Shown: piece after piece, positions 35,897-45,363 of the stretch
Numbering within the stretch: position 1 is the stretch's first letter
Layout: each line of letters begins with the position of its first letter
NCBI GenBank assembly: GCA_918026815.1
Contig: CAKJVC010000088.1
Span: forward strand, 620,001 to 684,000
DNA from: Chalara sp. BL73
Taxonomy: Eukaryota > Ascomycota > Leotiomycetes > Helotiales
Direction of reading: 5' to 3'
DNA: 64,000 bases
The notes under the pieces: generated by a model
Databases searched by the model: none
What the model was told of the DNA's origin: nothing
The model's input: only the letters and a program-made list of their open reading frames with translations
Translations under genes and position numbers: made by a program

Positions 35897-36379
35897 TGTA
35901 ACAAATAGAGGGCAACAGGAGGGATTGCAATATAACAAGTAAAAACACGTGACTGCAATGTTATAGAAACAGTAATGTATTAATATTAAAAGTATGCTTG
36001 TTAGTTTAGCAAAGAAACTTAAGTGTCACGAAGCCAATATGGGCGCAAAGGTAGCTATCATAAGGTTCTATTCGACGATACTAAACTAGAGAGGAAAGGT
36101 ATGTGGTTGAACGATCCCTCAACCTAATAGAGAATGGAGCACGTGACGCTCGCCTATGGGAACCGAACACGTGACCCACAACACCGTAACCTCGTAACAT
36201 GCATCACGTGACCATTCATGACATTAAGCTTGCTTTTTTTCTGAAAGCTTTAGCTGTTTTATATATTTTTTCAACTGTGCTGTAGCTGCTAGCCTGTAGC
36301 TGCTATAACTGTATGCCTGCTGTAGCTGTAAATCTGTGGCTGCTGTAGCTGCATGCCTGTGAGAGCCTGAGCTATTACA
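35897..36379 (+). repeat. solo LTR, family C, split by a nested LTR
   Basis: TGTAACAAATAGAGG...GAGCTATTACA with a perfect 5-bp duplication GTAAC. Split at 36024-36228 by a family B LTR plus its duplication; about 278 bp without the insert. Its 3' part contains a degenerate CTGTAGCTGC minisatellite. Confidence 0.85.
36024..36223 (-). repeat. solo LTR, family B, nested
   Basis: 200 bp, reverse copy of the LTR at 35582, inserted in the family C LTR with a perfect 5-bp duplication TTAAG. Confidence 0.92.
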
Positions 36380-36384
36380 GTAAC

Positions 36385-37499
36385 CGTCCTTAACCGACCC
36401 CAACTGTTACAATAACTATAGTTTTTAGTTTTTTAGTTGTAAATTTCTAGTTAATAATTTAACTAAATTACTACGTTTAAATAGTCCAGATTAATATTTT
36501 TAATTGTAATATTTAGTTTATTGTTTTTAACTGTTTAAAAGTTTTTTTTTAGGTTTTTTTTTTTTTTGTTTTTGTAGTTTTTCAATTCGGTTTCGAGCTG
36601 TTAGTATTTTTTTTTCGGTAATGTTATTTTTAGTATTTATATCGATTTTAAGCTTTAAATTGTAGTTATATAAAACTATAAAGAAAGTAATTTTAATGTT
36701 TAAACTGCAACTGTTGTTATATATAAATTTAGCACTAAAAAGTAATTCTGTTTAATTTATTTGCTTTAAATTAGTATAATATCGAAAATAGTTTTTAAAA
36801 ATTCGATTTAAAATTTTAGTTTAGCTAGCTGCTAAATAGCTTTTAGTACGAAGTTTTTATATATTCGACCTTTTTTTTTACTAAACTACTAAAGGTAAAA
36901 CTCTAGAAACTTAGTTGTCTACTTGTGTAGTTGTTTGTACGTAGATTAGCTATTGAATGGGGACAGGTCATGTGACACCGTCACATGACCCAGGAAGGGG
37001 CATATCCTCATCCCTCCATTCAACCTTCAACAATCAATCACATTCAACCTAAGCAATCCACGTAAAGACGTGGTGTTGCCACAGGTAGAGTGATCCGACA
37101 GTAGTATTTCTTTTTTAATAGCTCGCTGTTCCGGTGTTAAAGCCCGAAAGTTGGCTATTAATTGCTGTGCTTCGGTTTTAAAGTAAAAGCCGTGTTCGGC
37201 ATAATTTCCACTTTTTTTCTCAACGGCCGGCTATTCGACCGTCGGGGAAGCTATTTTACCTTATAGTGGTAGAACAAAAAGTCTCGATTCTAGTGGGACT
37301 TGTCCGATAGATTTAATCGGTGGTGTTCTGAAGTTGTTCCAAAAATTCGATTTGGGCGCAAGGAGATGTTTGTTTTCGACTGTGTGTTAATGCAAATCAC
37401 AATCAATCCACGCGAAGGGGCAACTATCAATGTAGCCCTTGGTCTCAAGGAAGGTACTCAGATACAAAAGAAATTATATGCTAGAATTTGACTTATTTT
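36385..37499 (-). other. AT-rich decayed element interrupted by a solo LTR
   Basis: RIP-like, stop-rich DNA. On the minus strand at about 37103-37260 a readable peptide remains (GNYAEHGFYFKTEAQQLIAN, then FRALTPEQRAIKKEI), broken by one stop and cut by the solo LTR at 36932. It looks like a mobile-element protein fragment; family not identified. Confidence 0.4.
36932..37100 (+). repeat. solo LTR, family A
   Basis: 169 bp, TGTTTGTACG...GATCCGACA, perfect 5-bp duplication GTAGT. Differs from the 30919 copy by a handful of bases, one at the centre of the palindrome. Confidence 0.9.
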
Positions 37500-37759
37500 T
37501 GTAACGACGCAAGGAATCACTGGCTAGAATAGAGGCATATGGGAGTGCGTACAATAGGCTGATAGTGATTGCCTTATAGGTCTAAAGTACTAAGGATACA
37601 AAAACATGAGGAGCCACTGTAGAGAATAGGAACAGGCCTTTATATAGGCGACTCCGACTCTCCCCCGTATTGGGTCTAAAACCCCTCCTACCCTGATCAT
37701 CACCCCTTGCTCCTGTATCATGACTTCCGTGCCGTGCCCTGGGCATACCGATTGTTACA
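37500..37759 (+). repeat. solo LTR, family D
   Basis: 260 bp, TGTAACGACGC...CCGATTGTTACA, perfect 5-bp duplication ATTTT. A diverged partial copy begins near 45828 (TGTAACGACGCTAGG). Confidence 0.85.
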
Positions 37760-37781
37760 ATTTTAGCTGCCGCACGCAATG

Positions 37782-37991
37782 CTATTTCACCTTCAATTTC
37801 CCTCCAAAACAGTACAGATCAGTGCCTGATGGAACCTTCCATTCCCCACTTCTCTTGGGATATTTCGTTCCTTTGTCCTGTTTCCCGCTACTGTCCTTCA
37901 CAAAGATAGTAACTTTACAGTCCTGCCCGTGTACCCAGTTATCATTACCAGTCACCCACTCCACCTCGTTGGCGTCGTCATCGGTCAACAC
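37782..37991 (-). CDS. possible exon of a small secreted-type protein
   Basis: A 69-codon open stretch with codon use unlike the AT-rich surroundings: NDNWVHGQDCKVTIFVKD, then YPKRSGEWKVPSGTDLYCFGG, ending KLKVK and stop. An acceptor-like CACAATAG precedes it, but no first exon with signal peptide was found upstream. It may be the last exon of a broken small protein gene, next to a family D LTR. No known family. Confidence 0.25.
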   Translation of the reverse strand: MLTDDDANEVEWVTGNDNWVHGQDCKVTIFVKDSSGKQDKGTKYPKRSGEWKVPSGTDLYCFGGKLKVK

Positions 37992-38689
37992 TATTGTGAG
38001 CGTTTGTATGTCGTGCGCCTCATCTCATATTAGAAGGGGATCGCTCACAGAAGAAGCAGCTTACCATCAATATATCCCTATACCAATGCTATGATATAAT
38101 GCTGGAGATTGTTCCCCGTCAAGAACAAGGGCTGAAAAATGGTTCGAAGAATAGGTTGGCCGGCAGACGCACTAGGGTGTTTCTAGTCTTGTTTGCCTGG
38201 CTTGGACGGAGGTTGTTGCGCTTCGCAGACTTGTATTTGTAGGACTGTTGCCTATTGAATAATTAATAGCTGCATCTGCTGCACAATGGAGAATTTTACT
38301 CAATTTTGGTGGTTTTGCAGGCAGGAGGTTGATGAGAAGTTCGAGTCTGCCAAAGTTCCTGCATGCAGAACAAAGCGAATCGGTGAGGCTTTGATTGCTA
38401 GTTATAGTCTCTTGATAGTCGGGTGAAAAACGTTGAGTTGTAGATTTCCGAATTACTGCATCGGCGGGGAGAAATTTGCTGTATTATAACAAATTGTGCG
38501 CATGCAATATGGGAGACGAAAAACAATATGAGAGAAGAACTTTTTATTCTAATAACTCCCGCTATACAATAACTCCTAAAACTCCCAACTCCTCATCGAT
38601 ATCAACTTTTCAAAACCAACAGACCATCCCAAGCTTCCCGAGATCCCAATGCTTCGCACCAGTAACAAACCCAAGGGTTATAACGCTCT
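37992..38689. other. intergenic
   Basis: No supported gene. Contains the 3' flank of the gene at 38690-39424. Confidence 0.4.
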
Positions 38690-39424
38690 CTAACAGCCAT
38701 TTGTGTCATTAGGAACCTTGGCTGCCGCATCAGACTTCCTCTTTGTCCAGGTCGCAACACAAGTCTTCATAGCATCCAACTGGGCTTGTTGATCCTTAAC
38801 ATCCTTTGGAGTCCTTCCCGGTTTAGTCATGTCAAGAGTTCCTGAGTTTAACATATCCTGGAACTTCTGTCTTCCATCTCTCTCCCTATTTTAATTGTCA
38901 GTCCCTTTCTTACCACTATACATATAAAACCATGCTTCTCTGTTCCCCTTAGAGAAGAGGGAAACGGAAGGAAAGGGAAGGAACAGGAAAGGGAAAGGAA
39001 AAGGAATTACGTACTTAGTAGCATAACCCAAAGCCTCAGTCGCAAACTTCAACTTGTTGGGCCAGGTCTCCTTCTGGTTGTTATACTTCTTCTTGTAACC
39101 ACCCTGAGCTGCTTGAGCAGCCTTATAAGCATCATGAACGGCTTGGGCTGCGGCTTCCTCTGCGGCACCACGAGCCTCGATACTGCGAGCGGTGAATTCC
39201 TCGTAGTCTCCGAGTGCTTTGGCATATGCCTCGCGTTTCACTTGGGCGGCCTCAAGGCTGGCTTCTGCTTCTCGGCGTGTCAGTTCAAGGGCGTTGAATT
39301 CTGGAGACCGCTGGGTGAGAGTGGTGTCACGCGCTGCGAGCGAATCGGCGGGGAGTGCGGCGCCGGAGATTAGGCTAGGGAGGAGGAAGGCCGCGGCTGC
39401 GACGAACTTGAGTGAGAATTGCAT
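38690..39424 (-). CDS. secreted Ala/Glu-rich helical protein
   Basis: 201 residues from exons 39015-39424 and 38690-38885, joined over a 129-nt intron (GTACGT donor, ATAG acceptor) to give ALGYATK-ERDGRQKFQD. Signal peptide MQFSLKFVAAAAFLLPSLISGA, then a pro-like stretch with AARDTTL, TQRSPEF and LTRREAE (possible basic processing sites). A long Ala/Glu/Lys-rich region follows, predicted helical or coiled coil (EASLEAAQVKREAYAKALGD, AAEEAAAQAVHDAYKAAQAA). The C-terminal part has two cysteines, MKTCVATW and the terminal NGC. No known family. The intron is unusually purine-rich on the plus strand (AAGGGAAAGGAAAAGG). Likely extracellular; function unknown. Confidence 0.8.
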
Positions 39425-39802
39425 GATTGCTGGGTTGGTTGAGTGGGAAGTGAGAAGACTGAGAGAAGACTGTTGAGATGCTGTGTTGATGAGATGAGAT
39501 GATGATGAGACGATGAGTTGATTATCCGGATATTGTTGGTGTTTTATAGTTCCAGAGTCCTGGGGCTCAAGACAAGACCAGACTAGAAGTTCCTTCTACT
39601 TAACGAGAACTGCAAATGGCATCGTGAGATCCATTGCTCTGGCTGAGCAAAGGATCAGGAAGAATGTCTCCAAGTTTCTGACAGGAGACATCCTCCAGTG
39701 AGAGTCCAGCACCTTGGCGGGTGTGCTTTGCTCATATGGAGGTACCAGATACGAAGCTCTGGCCCAAAAGTATTGATGCTGCTCTAGACATGGGGTCAAG
39801 AG

Positions 39803-39947
39803 GGGTTTCAATACACTTACCACCCTGGTAGGTTTATAATTTTGCCTTAGTCAGCCCTCAAAACTTACCACCCCCTGCCACCCACCAAAAATGATCGCGC
39901 GTCGCGTTTTGCATTTACTTGCACTGTAGTTTTGCCTGCAATTGATG
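39803..39947 (+). repeat. left TIR of the Mutator-like element
   Basis: 145 bp. Matches the right TIR in reverse except for the length of one C run (5 against 7) and one C/T change. Confidence 0.92.
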
Positions 39948-41967
39948 CATCACTAAACGCAATTACATTACAACAATAGATAATCGACTTTTACTGTCGC
40001 CGCAACCTTTGCTAATATCGCAATTGCCCACTACACTTTCTATGTTTATGCTACTGCCCCCGGAAGCTACGTACAGCTCTAAAGAAAAGCTATATGCTTC
40101 AATTTAAGCTTAAGCAGCACAGCACTATTATACTTTTTGTATTAAGCGGTCTACAAAAAAAGGCAACAGTGTACTTACTAGGATTCTATATAGTTGTAAC
40201 CGTGCTGAGCTACTACTTTTCGAAAACTATTCGCAAAATAGCTTACAAGACTGTAAACGCTGTACAGCTACTCGAAAAACAAGCTGTCAATTTTTAATAG
40301 TAGCCCGTAAACAAATAAATATACAATAAAAGCTTCGCTATAAGCTTAGCACGAAATACAGTATACATAATTACTTCTTAAGTCAATCAATTAGCTTTTA
40401 ATTAGCACACCGAAAACTAGCACAAGCAAAAATAAACCAAGCTAAATCTTTATACAATACAAATAAATTTAATACTATATAATACTTTTAAAAACAAAAG
40501 TTTAATATATTTATAGAAATTAAACTAAGCTAAGCAATTACGTACTTTCGCGAAATGACTACTATTTTACTTTAGCTGTATAATATATACAACTTAAATG
40601 CTTTTTTTTAAAAAAAGCAAAAAAATAGACTTTCCGCAAATAACGCTTTAATTCAGCATTTCAAAAACAACAATATTCACTTTAAAATAAATATTACGCA
40701 TTAAAATTAAACTCGTTATTTGTTTATTGCATATTTACAATTTATTCAGTTTACACAAATTAATCAGGACGTTGTATTAGTTAATAATATATATAAAACT
40801 AATAAGTTCGATATGCTACTACTTTATATAATTAGTAAATAAAGCTTTATTGTGTCGTACAATTATATAGCTAAAGATTTTCAGGTATTACAAGTTCGGA
40901 AATAACTTTTTCAATTAGATTTTGCTTTTTTCTGGGCGAAACACAACAAGACTTTGTATAAACATTTCGGTGTTTTTAAAAGCTTGAAATTAAGCTTGCA
41001 GTTGTAGTTATAAACAGTAACTAAACTTAAAAAAATACTTTAAAAAAAGTGTTTTCGTACGTTTTTATATTATTTTGTATTTAGTACGTTAATTAATGCG
41101 TTTTTGCTAAGTGTAAAAGTATAGTTAAAAACGAAAACTAGCCAGAATTTAAAGCTGCTTAGCGTACAGTTATTCAAGCTTGTACAATCGAAGAATTTAA
41201 TAAGCACTAACTTGAATTTTAAACTTAATATTCAACTTTTAAAACTTAGCAGTGCGTAATATATCTGCAAAATAAATAGCTAAAACTTAGCCAAAAAAAA
41301 CGTTTAGTTGCAGCTTAAACAAATTAATATTTACACTTTAGTATTCGAGTTACGTCACGTGTTAAAAGTGCTTACGCATATATTAAGCGTTATTTAAAAA
41401 CCAAAAAAACCAAAAAAAACTTTTATTTGTTATAGCAGCTTATTAAAATAGCTGTAATTAATTAAATTTCAGCTGTGTTAACTCGTACGACTATACAACA
41501 AAATCGAGCACTTTTTAATATAAACAAAAAGCTATTTCAAGGCTGTTTTAAAGTCGTTATATAGCATGCACTGCGACTTGTACAACAGCATTTAAAGCTT
41601 GTTTTATTGCTTTTGCAACTTTGTACAAAAAGCTTTACACAATTAATAAGCTTGCTTTGTGCTTATATATGCGACATAAAAAAAAATACAAATAGCTTTA
41701 CTTTTTTAAACTTTTACGAGTACTAGTACTAAAGCCGTAACAGTACAGCGCGGCTACTATTAGATCCGTTACAAGCTTGTAAACACTAAACCGGAAATTT
41801 ACGAATAGCTAGTACAGGCCGTATTTTCTTAAAAAAAACAAAAAAAACAAAACGACAACTTATATGTTCAGCATGCTATAAACAAAGCTATATAAAAAAT
41901 AGCTATAACTGCTTTTTAAGTTTACAAGCATTAATTGCTGCTTAAAGCCAAATGCTTTTTAATATAG

Positions 41968-42385
41968 ACATAGCAGTACTATTAGCACTTACAGCGCTTA
42001 CAGTATTTACTATGCTTATAGCATTCTTTGTAGTTACAGCGCTTACAGCGTTTACTATGCCTGTAGCATCTTTTGTAGTTACAGCGCTTACAGCGTTTAC
42101 TATACTTGTGGCATTTTTTGTATTTACAGCGCTTACAGCGTTTACTATGCTTGTAGCATCTTCTGTATTTACAGCGCTTACAGCGTTTACTATGCTTGCA
42201 GCGTTTTTTGTAACTACAGCATTTACAGAGTTTACTATAACTATAGCGTTTCTTGTATTTACAAAGCTTATAAAGTTTATTATAACTGTAACGTTTTTTG
42301 TACTTACAGAATTTATAAAGTCTACTATTACTGTAGCGTTTTTTGTATTTACAGCGCTTACAGTGTCTACTGTGCTTAAACAGCT
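41968..42385 (+). repeat. minisatellite, 45-bp unit, about nine copies
   Basis: Units of the type TTACAGCGCTTACAGCGTTT followed by ACTATGCTTGTAGCATTTTTTGTA, increasingly diverged to the right. Because the unit is a multiple of three, a 163-residue ORF of 15-residue hydrophobic repeats (FVVTALTAFTMLVAF) runs through it, but the opposite strand is open as well. Treated as a repeat, not a gene. Confidence 0.85.
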
Positions 42386-42806
42386 ATTTCTAAACAGGCT
42401 AAAAGTTTTAATGCAAACTTATTTAGCTGAAAAAGCAGCCTAGCTAGCTTAGCACTTTACTGTACGACCAGCAAAGTACCGCAAAGCCTAGAAATAAACT
42501 ATTCCGCGACCAAAAGTCTTAAAAAAACAGCTATTTTATATGCTTAAAAAACGACGTGACTTTACGAGTAATATTATAGCAAATCAAGCTAATTAAACAA
42601 ATAAAGAAATTATAGTATAGCTAAATAATAATAATAAAAATAAAAAAGGAAAAGTACAATAAATTACAAGCAAAGTTTAATACTAACAGTCAAAAGTATA
42701 CTAAAAATACACGCGGAGAAATGTAAGCTAAAGCTGTAAAAAAAGTTGCTTAAAATTCTGAGCGATATATATTATAGAATACATAGCTGCAATATAACTA
42801 CGTTAA

Positions 42807-43191
42807 TGTAACAGCCAGAGCCGGTTAAAAACGAATAAGAGCTAAAGGGCCGCAAGCGGCATGATCTACTTCTAAACAGCTACAAGCATACAGCTACAGC
42901 AGCTATAAGCATACAGCTACAGCAGCCGCAGGCATACAGCTACAGCAGCCACTAGCATACAGCTACAGCAGCTACAGGCTGACAGCTACAGCAGCCACAG
43001 GCGTACAGCTACAGCACCGCTGGAAAGATATAAAGAACAGCTAGAGCTTTTAGGAGGAAAGCAAACTTGAGTTTATCTGTTAGACGGACAAACATACTTT
43101 TGATATTAATACATTACTATTTCTATTCTATTTCAGTCACGTGCTTTACCTGCTATATTGCAATCCTTCCTGTTGCTCTCTATTTGTTACA
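42807..43191 (-). repeat. solo LTR, family C, inside the Mutator-like element
   Basis: 385 bp in reverse orientation, outer ends TGTAACAGCC...TATTTGTTACA, with target duplication GTTAA/GTTGA (4 of 5, one transition). It contains a 24-bp minisatellite (CAGCTACAGCAGCCGCAGGC type, about six units) that makes it longer than the copy at 35897. Confidence 0.75.
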
Positions 43192-43202
43192 GTTGAGTAG
43201 TA

Positions 43203-43349
43203 CATCAATTGCAGGCAAAACTACAGTGCAAGTAGATGCAAAACGCGACGCGCGATCATTTTTGGTGGGTGGCAGGGGGGGTGGTAAGTTTTGAGGGCTG
43301 ACTAAGGCAAAATTATAAACCTACCAGGGTGGTAAGTGTATTGAAACCC
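43203..43349 (-). repeat. right TIR of the Mutator-like element
   Basis: 147 bp, reverse complement of 39803-39947 with two extra bases in a G run and one substitution. Confidence 0.92.
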
Positions 43350-43358
43350 GGTCAAGAG

Positions 43359-43878
43359 ACCATAGCTGACACAGCAACTTTTAGTGGACACGGAGGAAAT
43401 CTTTACAGGCTCTTTAGGCTCCCATTTAGGGAGTACAGGCTATAACTATCACTGTAAAGAGTTTTGCTCCAGGGAGTTTAGGGTTTGCGGGGGTTGCTGG
43501 GTGACATCTTTTTAGCGGCTTGGCACTATGATCCTTACTAGCGTGTATCAATACTTTTGGGCCAATGCTTTGTAGAGGGATCCTATTAACATCGGCGAAT
43601 GCTAATTATAGCAGATGGGAATCTGGCCAAGCACCAAATGTTCTCTTAGGTCACGTTGGTGAAGTTTGTCGCGTGTGGATTGGGTCCGTGCTGCTAAATG
43701 CACCGCCCAAAACGCCTATTTCAACGTCGAAGGAATAAGGCGGGCAGTCAAAGCTGCTCCTTCCTCAACTCTATTTTTGCTTTTAATTTTAATTTTATCA
43801 CTATTCACCATCATAAACGAAACCACCTTCACATAACCTCAACTCTCCAACAACAATCCCATCCTAGAAGCAATCGCA
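43359..43878. other. intergenic, promoter of the F-box gene
   Basis: No ORF supported. A short peptide-like match, VYQYFWANAL, near 43.55 kb mirrors HQYFWARAS on the opposite strand near 39.76 kb, so both flanks of the transposon carry pieces of one older repeat. Confidence 0.4.
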
Positions 43879-45363
43879 ATGCCCGAAATGCACGAACTCT
43901 TCACCATCCCCGAAATAGTCGCCGCCATCCTCCTCACAGATACATTCGAGCACATCATGCTCCAAAACTGCCTCCTCGTCTCCCGGCTCTTCTCCCACGA
44001 AGCCACGCGCGTCCTCTGGGAAAGATGCGGTACCTCATTCTACCTCAGTAAAGGCTGGCTGCGCAATAAAATCCCTACCGTCCATGATCTTGCCAAGATC
44101 ACGGCGAAAGATACGGCACGTGGTCAATATTATGCTAATCAGATCCGGCAGCTAAGATTTGTGAGGGATAAAGAGGATTGGGCTGGGGTTCATGAGAGGG
44201 GGCAATGGTGTAATGAGTTGTTGAAGTTGGAGTTTCCCCTTCTGGAGGCTTTCACGAGTGATAGTTGCGCGAACGAATATCCGGAACTCGGTCCTATGAA
44301 AACGAAATCTCCATTCTACACCTTCGATTCCAGCGCAAACAACGAGCTATTCTATCACATTCTAAAAAGCAGTCCGAAACTCAAAGCTCTGGATTTGATA
44401 ATGGATGAATCGGTTGATCTGGATGAACCTTATTATCCCTTCCAATCTTTAGAGGAAGAAGCCATCCGATTTATTAACGCGACCCCGATATTATCTTCGC
44501 TCTCTCTCCCTTTCACATACCGCACCGGCTTTGAAGTGCCACTCAACACCTGGTCTCCCGCCATCCTCTCAGCTTTGGGTTCACTACCCTCACTCCACAA
44601 ACTAGGCGGACAAATCCTCACCTCCGCATCCCTCTTATCCTTCTCGCCATCTTGCTTCCCTGCGCTCAGAGAACTAGACGTCAAGTTCTCAGGACCTCTG
44701 TCAGCCATCCCATTAGCCTTCCCGAACCTCGAGCTCCTGAAACTCGAACTCCAGGATCCCTCCACTTTTGGGATTGGATCTCTCGGCGCACTTGGAAAGC
44801 TGGAGATGCTCGATATCACGTTCGTGGAAAACGAGGAGAATTGTTTTTCTGCTTCCGATCTCCTTGCTATCGCTCACGGGTGTCCACGTCTGCATACGTT
44901 GAATATCCCTTCCTCCGTAACGTTGATGATGGAGAATCCTTGTCCTGTTGGAGACGATATCTCTGATTCCACTATCGAGGAAATGGCTCCTGCTTTACCG
45001 AACTTGCAGCAATTGTGTATTGGGGTTGAGAATCGAGATGCACTTACTCACGAGGCGATCGTCTCACTCGCAAAACACTGTCCAGGACTCAGCTATTTCA
45101 GCATCACAGCGGACGTCAACATGCGCTCCCTGATCTCCGGCCTAAAAGAGCTCGGAGACAAGCCATTGAGCGAGATGAATTTCATGCGCTTATATCCTCC
45201 TGAGGAAATTGAGCATGTGTATGATAATCTGCCGGGGTTAGCGGAGGAATTTTTGGAGTTGGCGCCGGGATTGTGTGAATTTTCTATTAGTGAGGGAGAG
45301 AGTGGGAGAGAGTTGGCGGAGATGGTGGAGAAGTTGATTGGGTTTCCTGGGTCGAGAGGGTAG
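43879..45363 (+). CDS. F-box/leucine-rich repeat-like protein
   Basis: Intronless, 494 residues. The N-terminus is F-box-like (LFTIPEIVAAILLTDTFEHI, then LLVSRLFSHEATRVLWERCG), the usual start of fungal F-box proteins that link substrates to SCF ubiquitin ligases. Residues of about 150-450 hold irregular leucine-rich repeats (SSPKLKALDLIMD, FPNLELLKLELQD, CPRLHTLNIPSS, LPNLQQLCIGVE, CPGLSYFSITAD). No signal peptide or membrane span. Codon use is normal and the frame is intact, although the gene is pinned between the Mutator-like element and the 18-kb AT-rich block. The ATG at 43879 is followed by MPEMHELFTIPE. The substrate is unknown. Confidence 0.85.
   Translation: MPEMHELFTIPEIVAAILLTDTFEHIMLQNCLLVSRLFSHEATRVLWERCGTSFYLSKGWLRNKIPTVHDLAKITAKDTARGQYYANQIRQLRFVRDKEDWAGVHERGQWCNELLKLEFPLLEAFTSDSCANEYPELGPMKTKSPFYTFDSSANNELFYHILKSSPKLKALDLIMDESVDLDEPYYPFQSLEEEAIRFINATPILSSLSLPFTYRTGFEVPLNTWSPAILSALGSLPSLHKLGGQILTSASLLSFSPSCFPALRELDVKFSGPLSAIPLAFPNLELLKLELQDPSTFGIGSLGALGKLEMLDITFVENEENCFSASDLLAIAHGCPRLHTLNIPSSVTLMMENPCPVGDDISDSTIEEMAPALPNLQQLCIGVENRDALTHEAIVSLAKHCPGLSYFSITADVNMRSLISGLKELGDKPLSEMNFMRLYPPEEIEHVYDNLPGLAEEFLELAPGLCEFSISEGESGRELAEMVEKLIGFPGSRG

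Larger units (their letters stand above)
39803..43349. mobile_element. Mutator-like DNA transposon, decayed interior
   Basis: 3547-bp element bounded by long terminal inverted repeats that start GGGTTTCAATACACTTACCA, and flanked by a perfect 9-bp target duplication GGTCAAGAG (39794-39802 and 43350-43358). Long TIRs with a 9-bp duplication are the mark of the Mutator/MULE superfamily. The interior is AT-rich and stop-filled; no transposase text is readable. It also contains a 45-bp minisatellite and a nested solo LTR. The near-identical TIRs against a ruined interior suggest a non-autonomous or RIP-damaged copy. Confidence 0.88.

Noticed and set aside
41952..42443. 163-residue hydrophobic repeat ORF as a membrane protein gene
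   Set aside because: It is a 45-bp minisatellite in a decayed transposon and both strands are open.
42880..43015. Short regular repeats resembling a CRISPR array
   Set aside because: 24-bp units are contiguous without unique spacers, in a eukaryotic LTR; a minisatellite.
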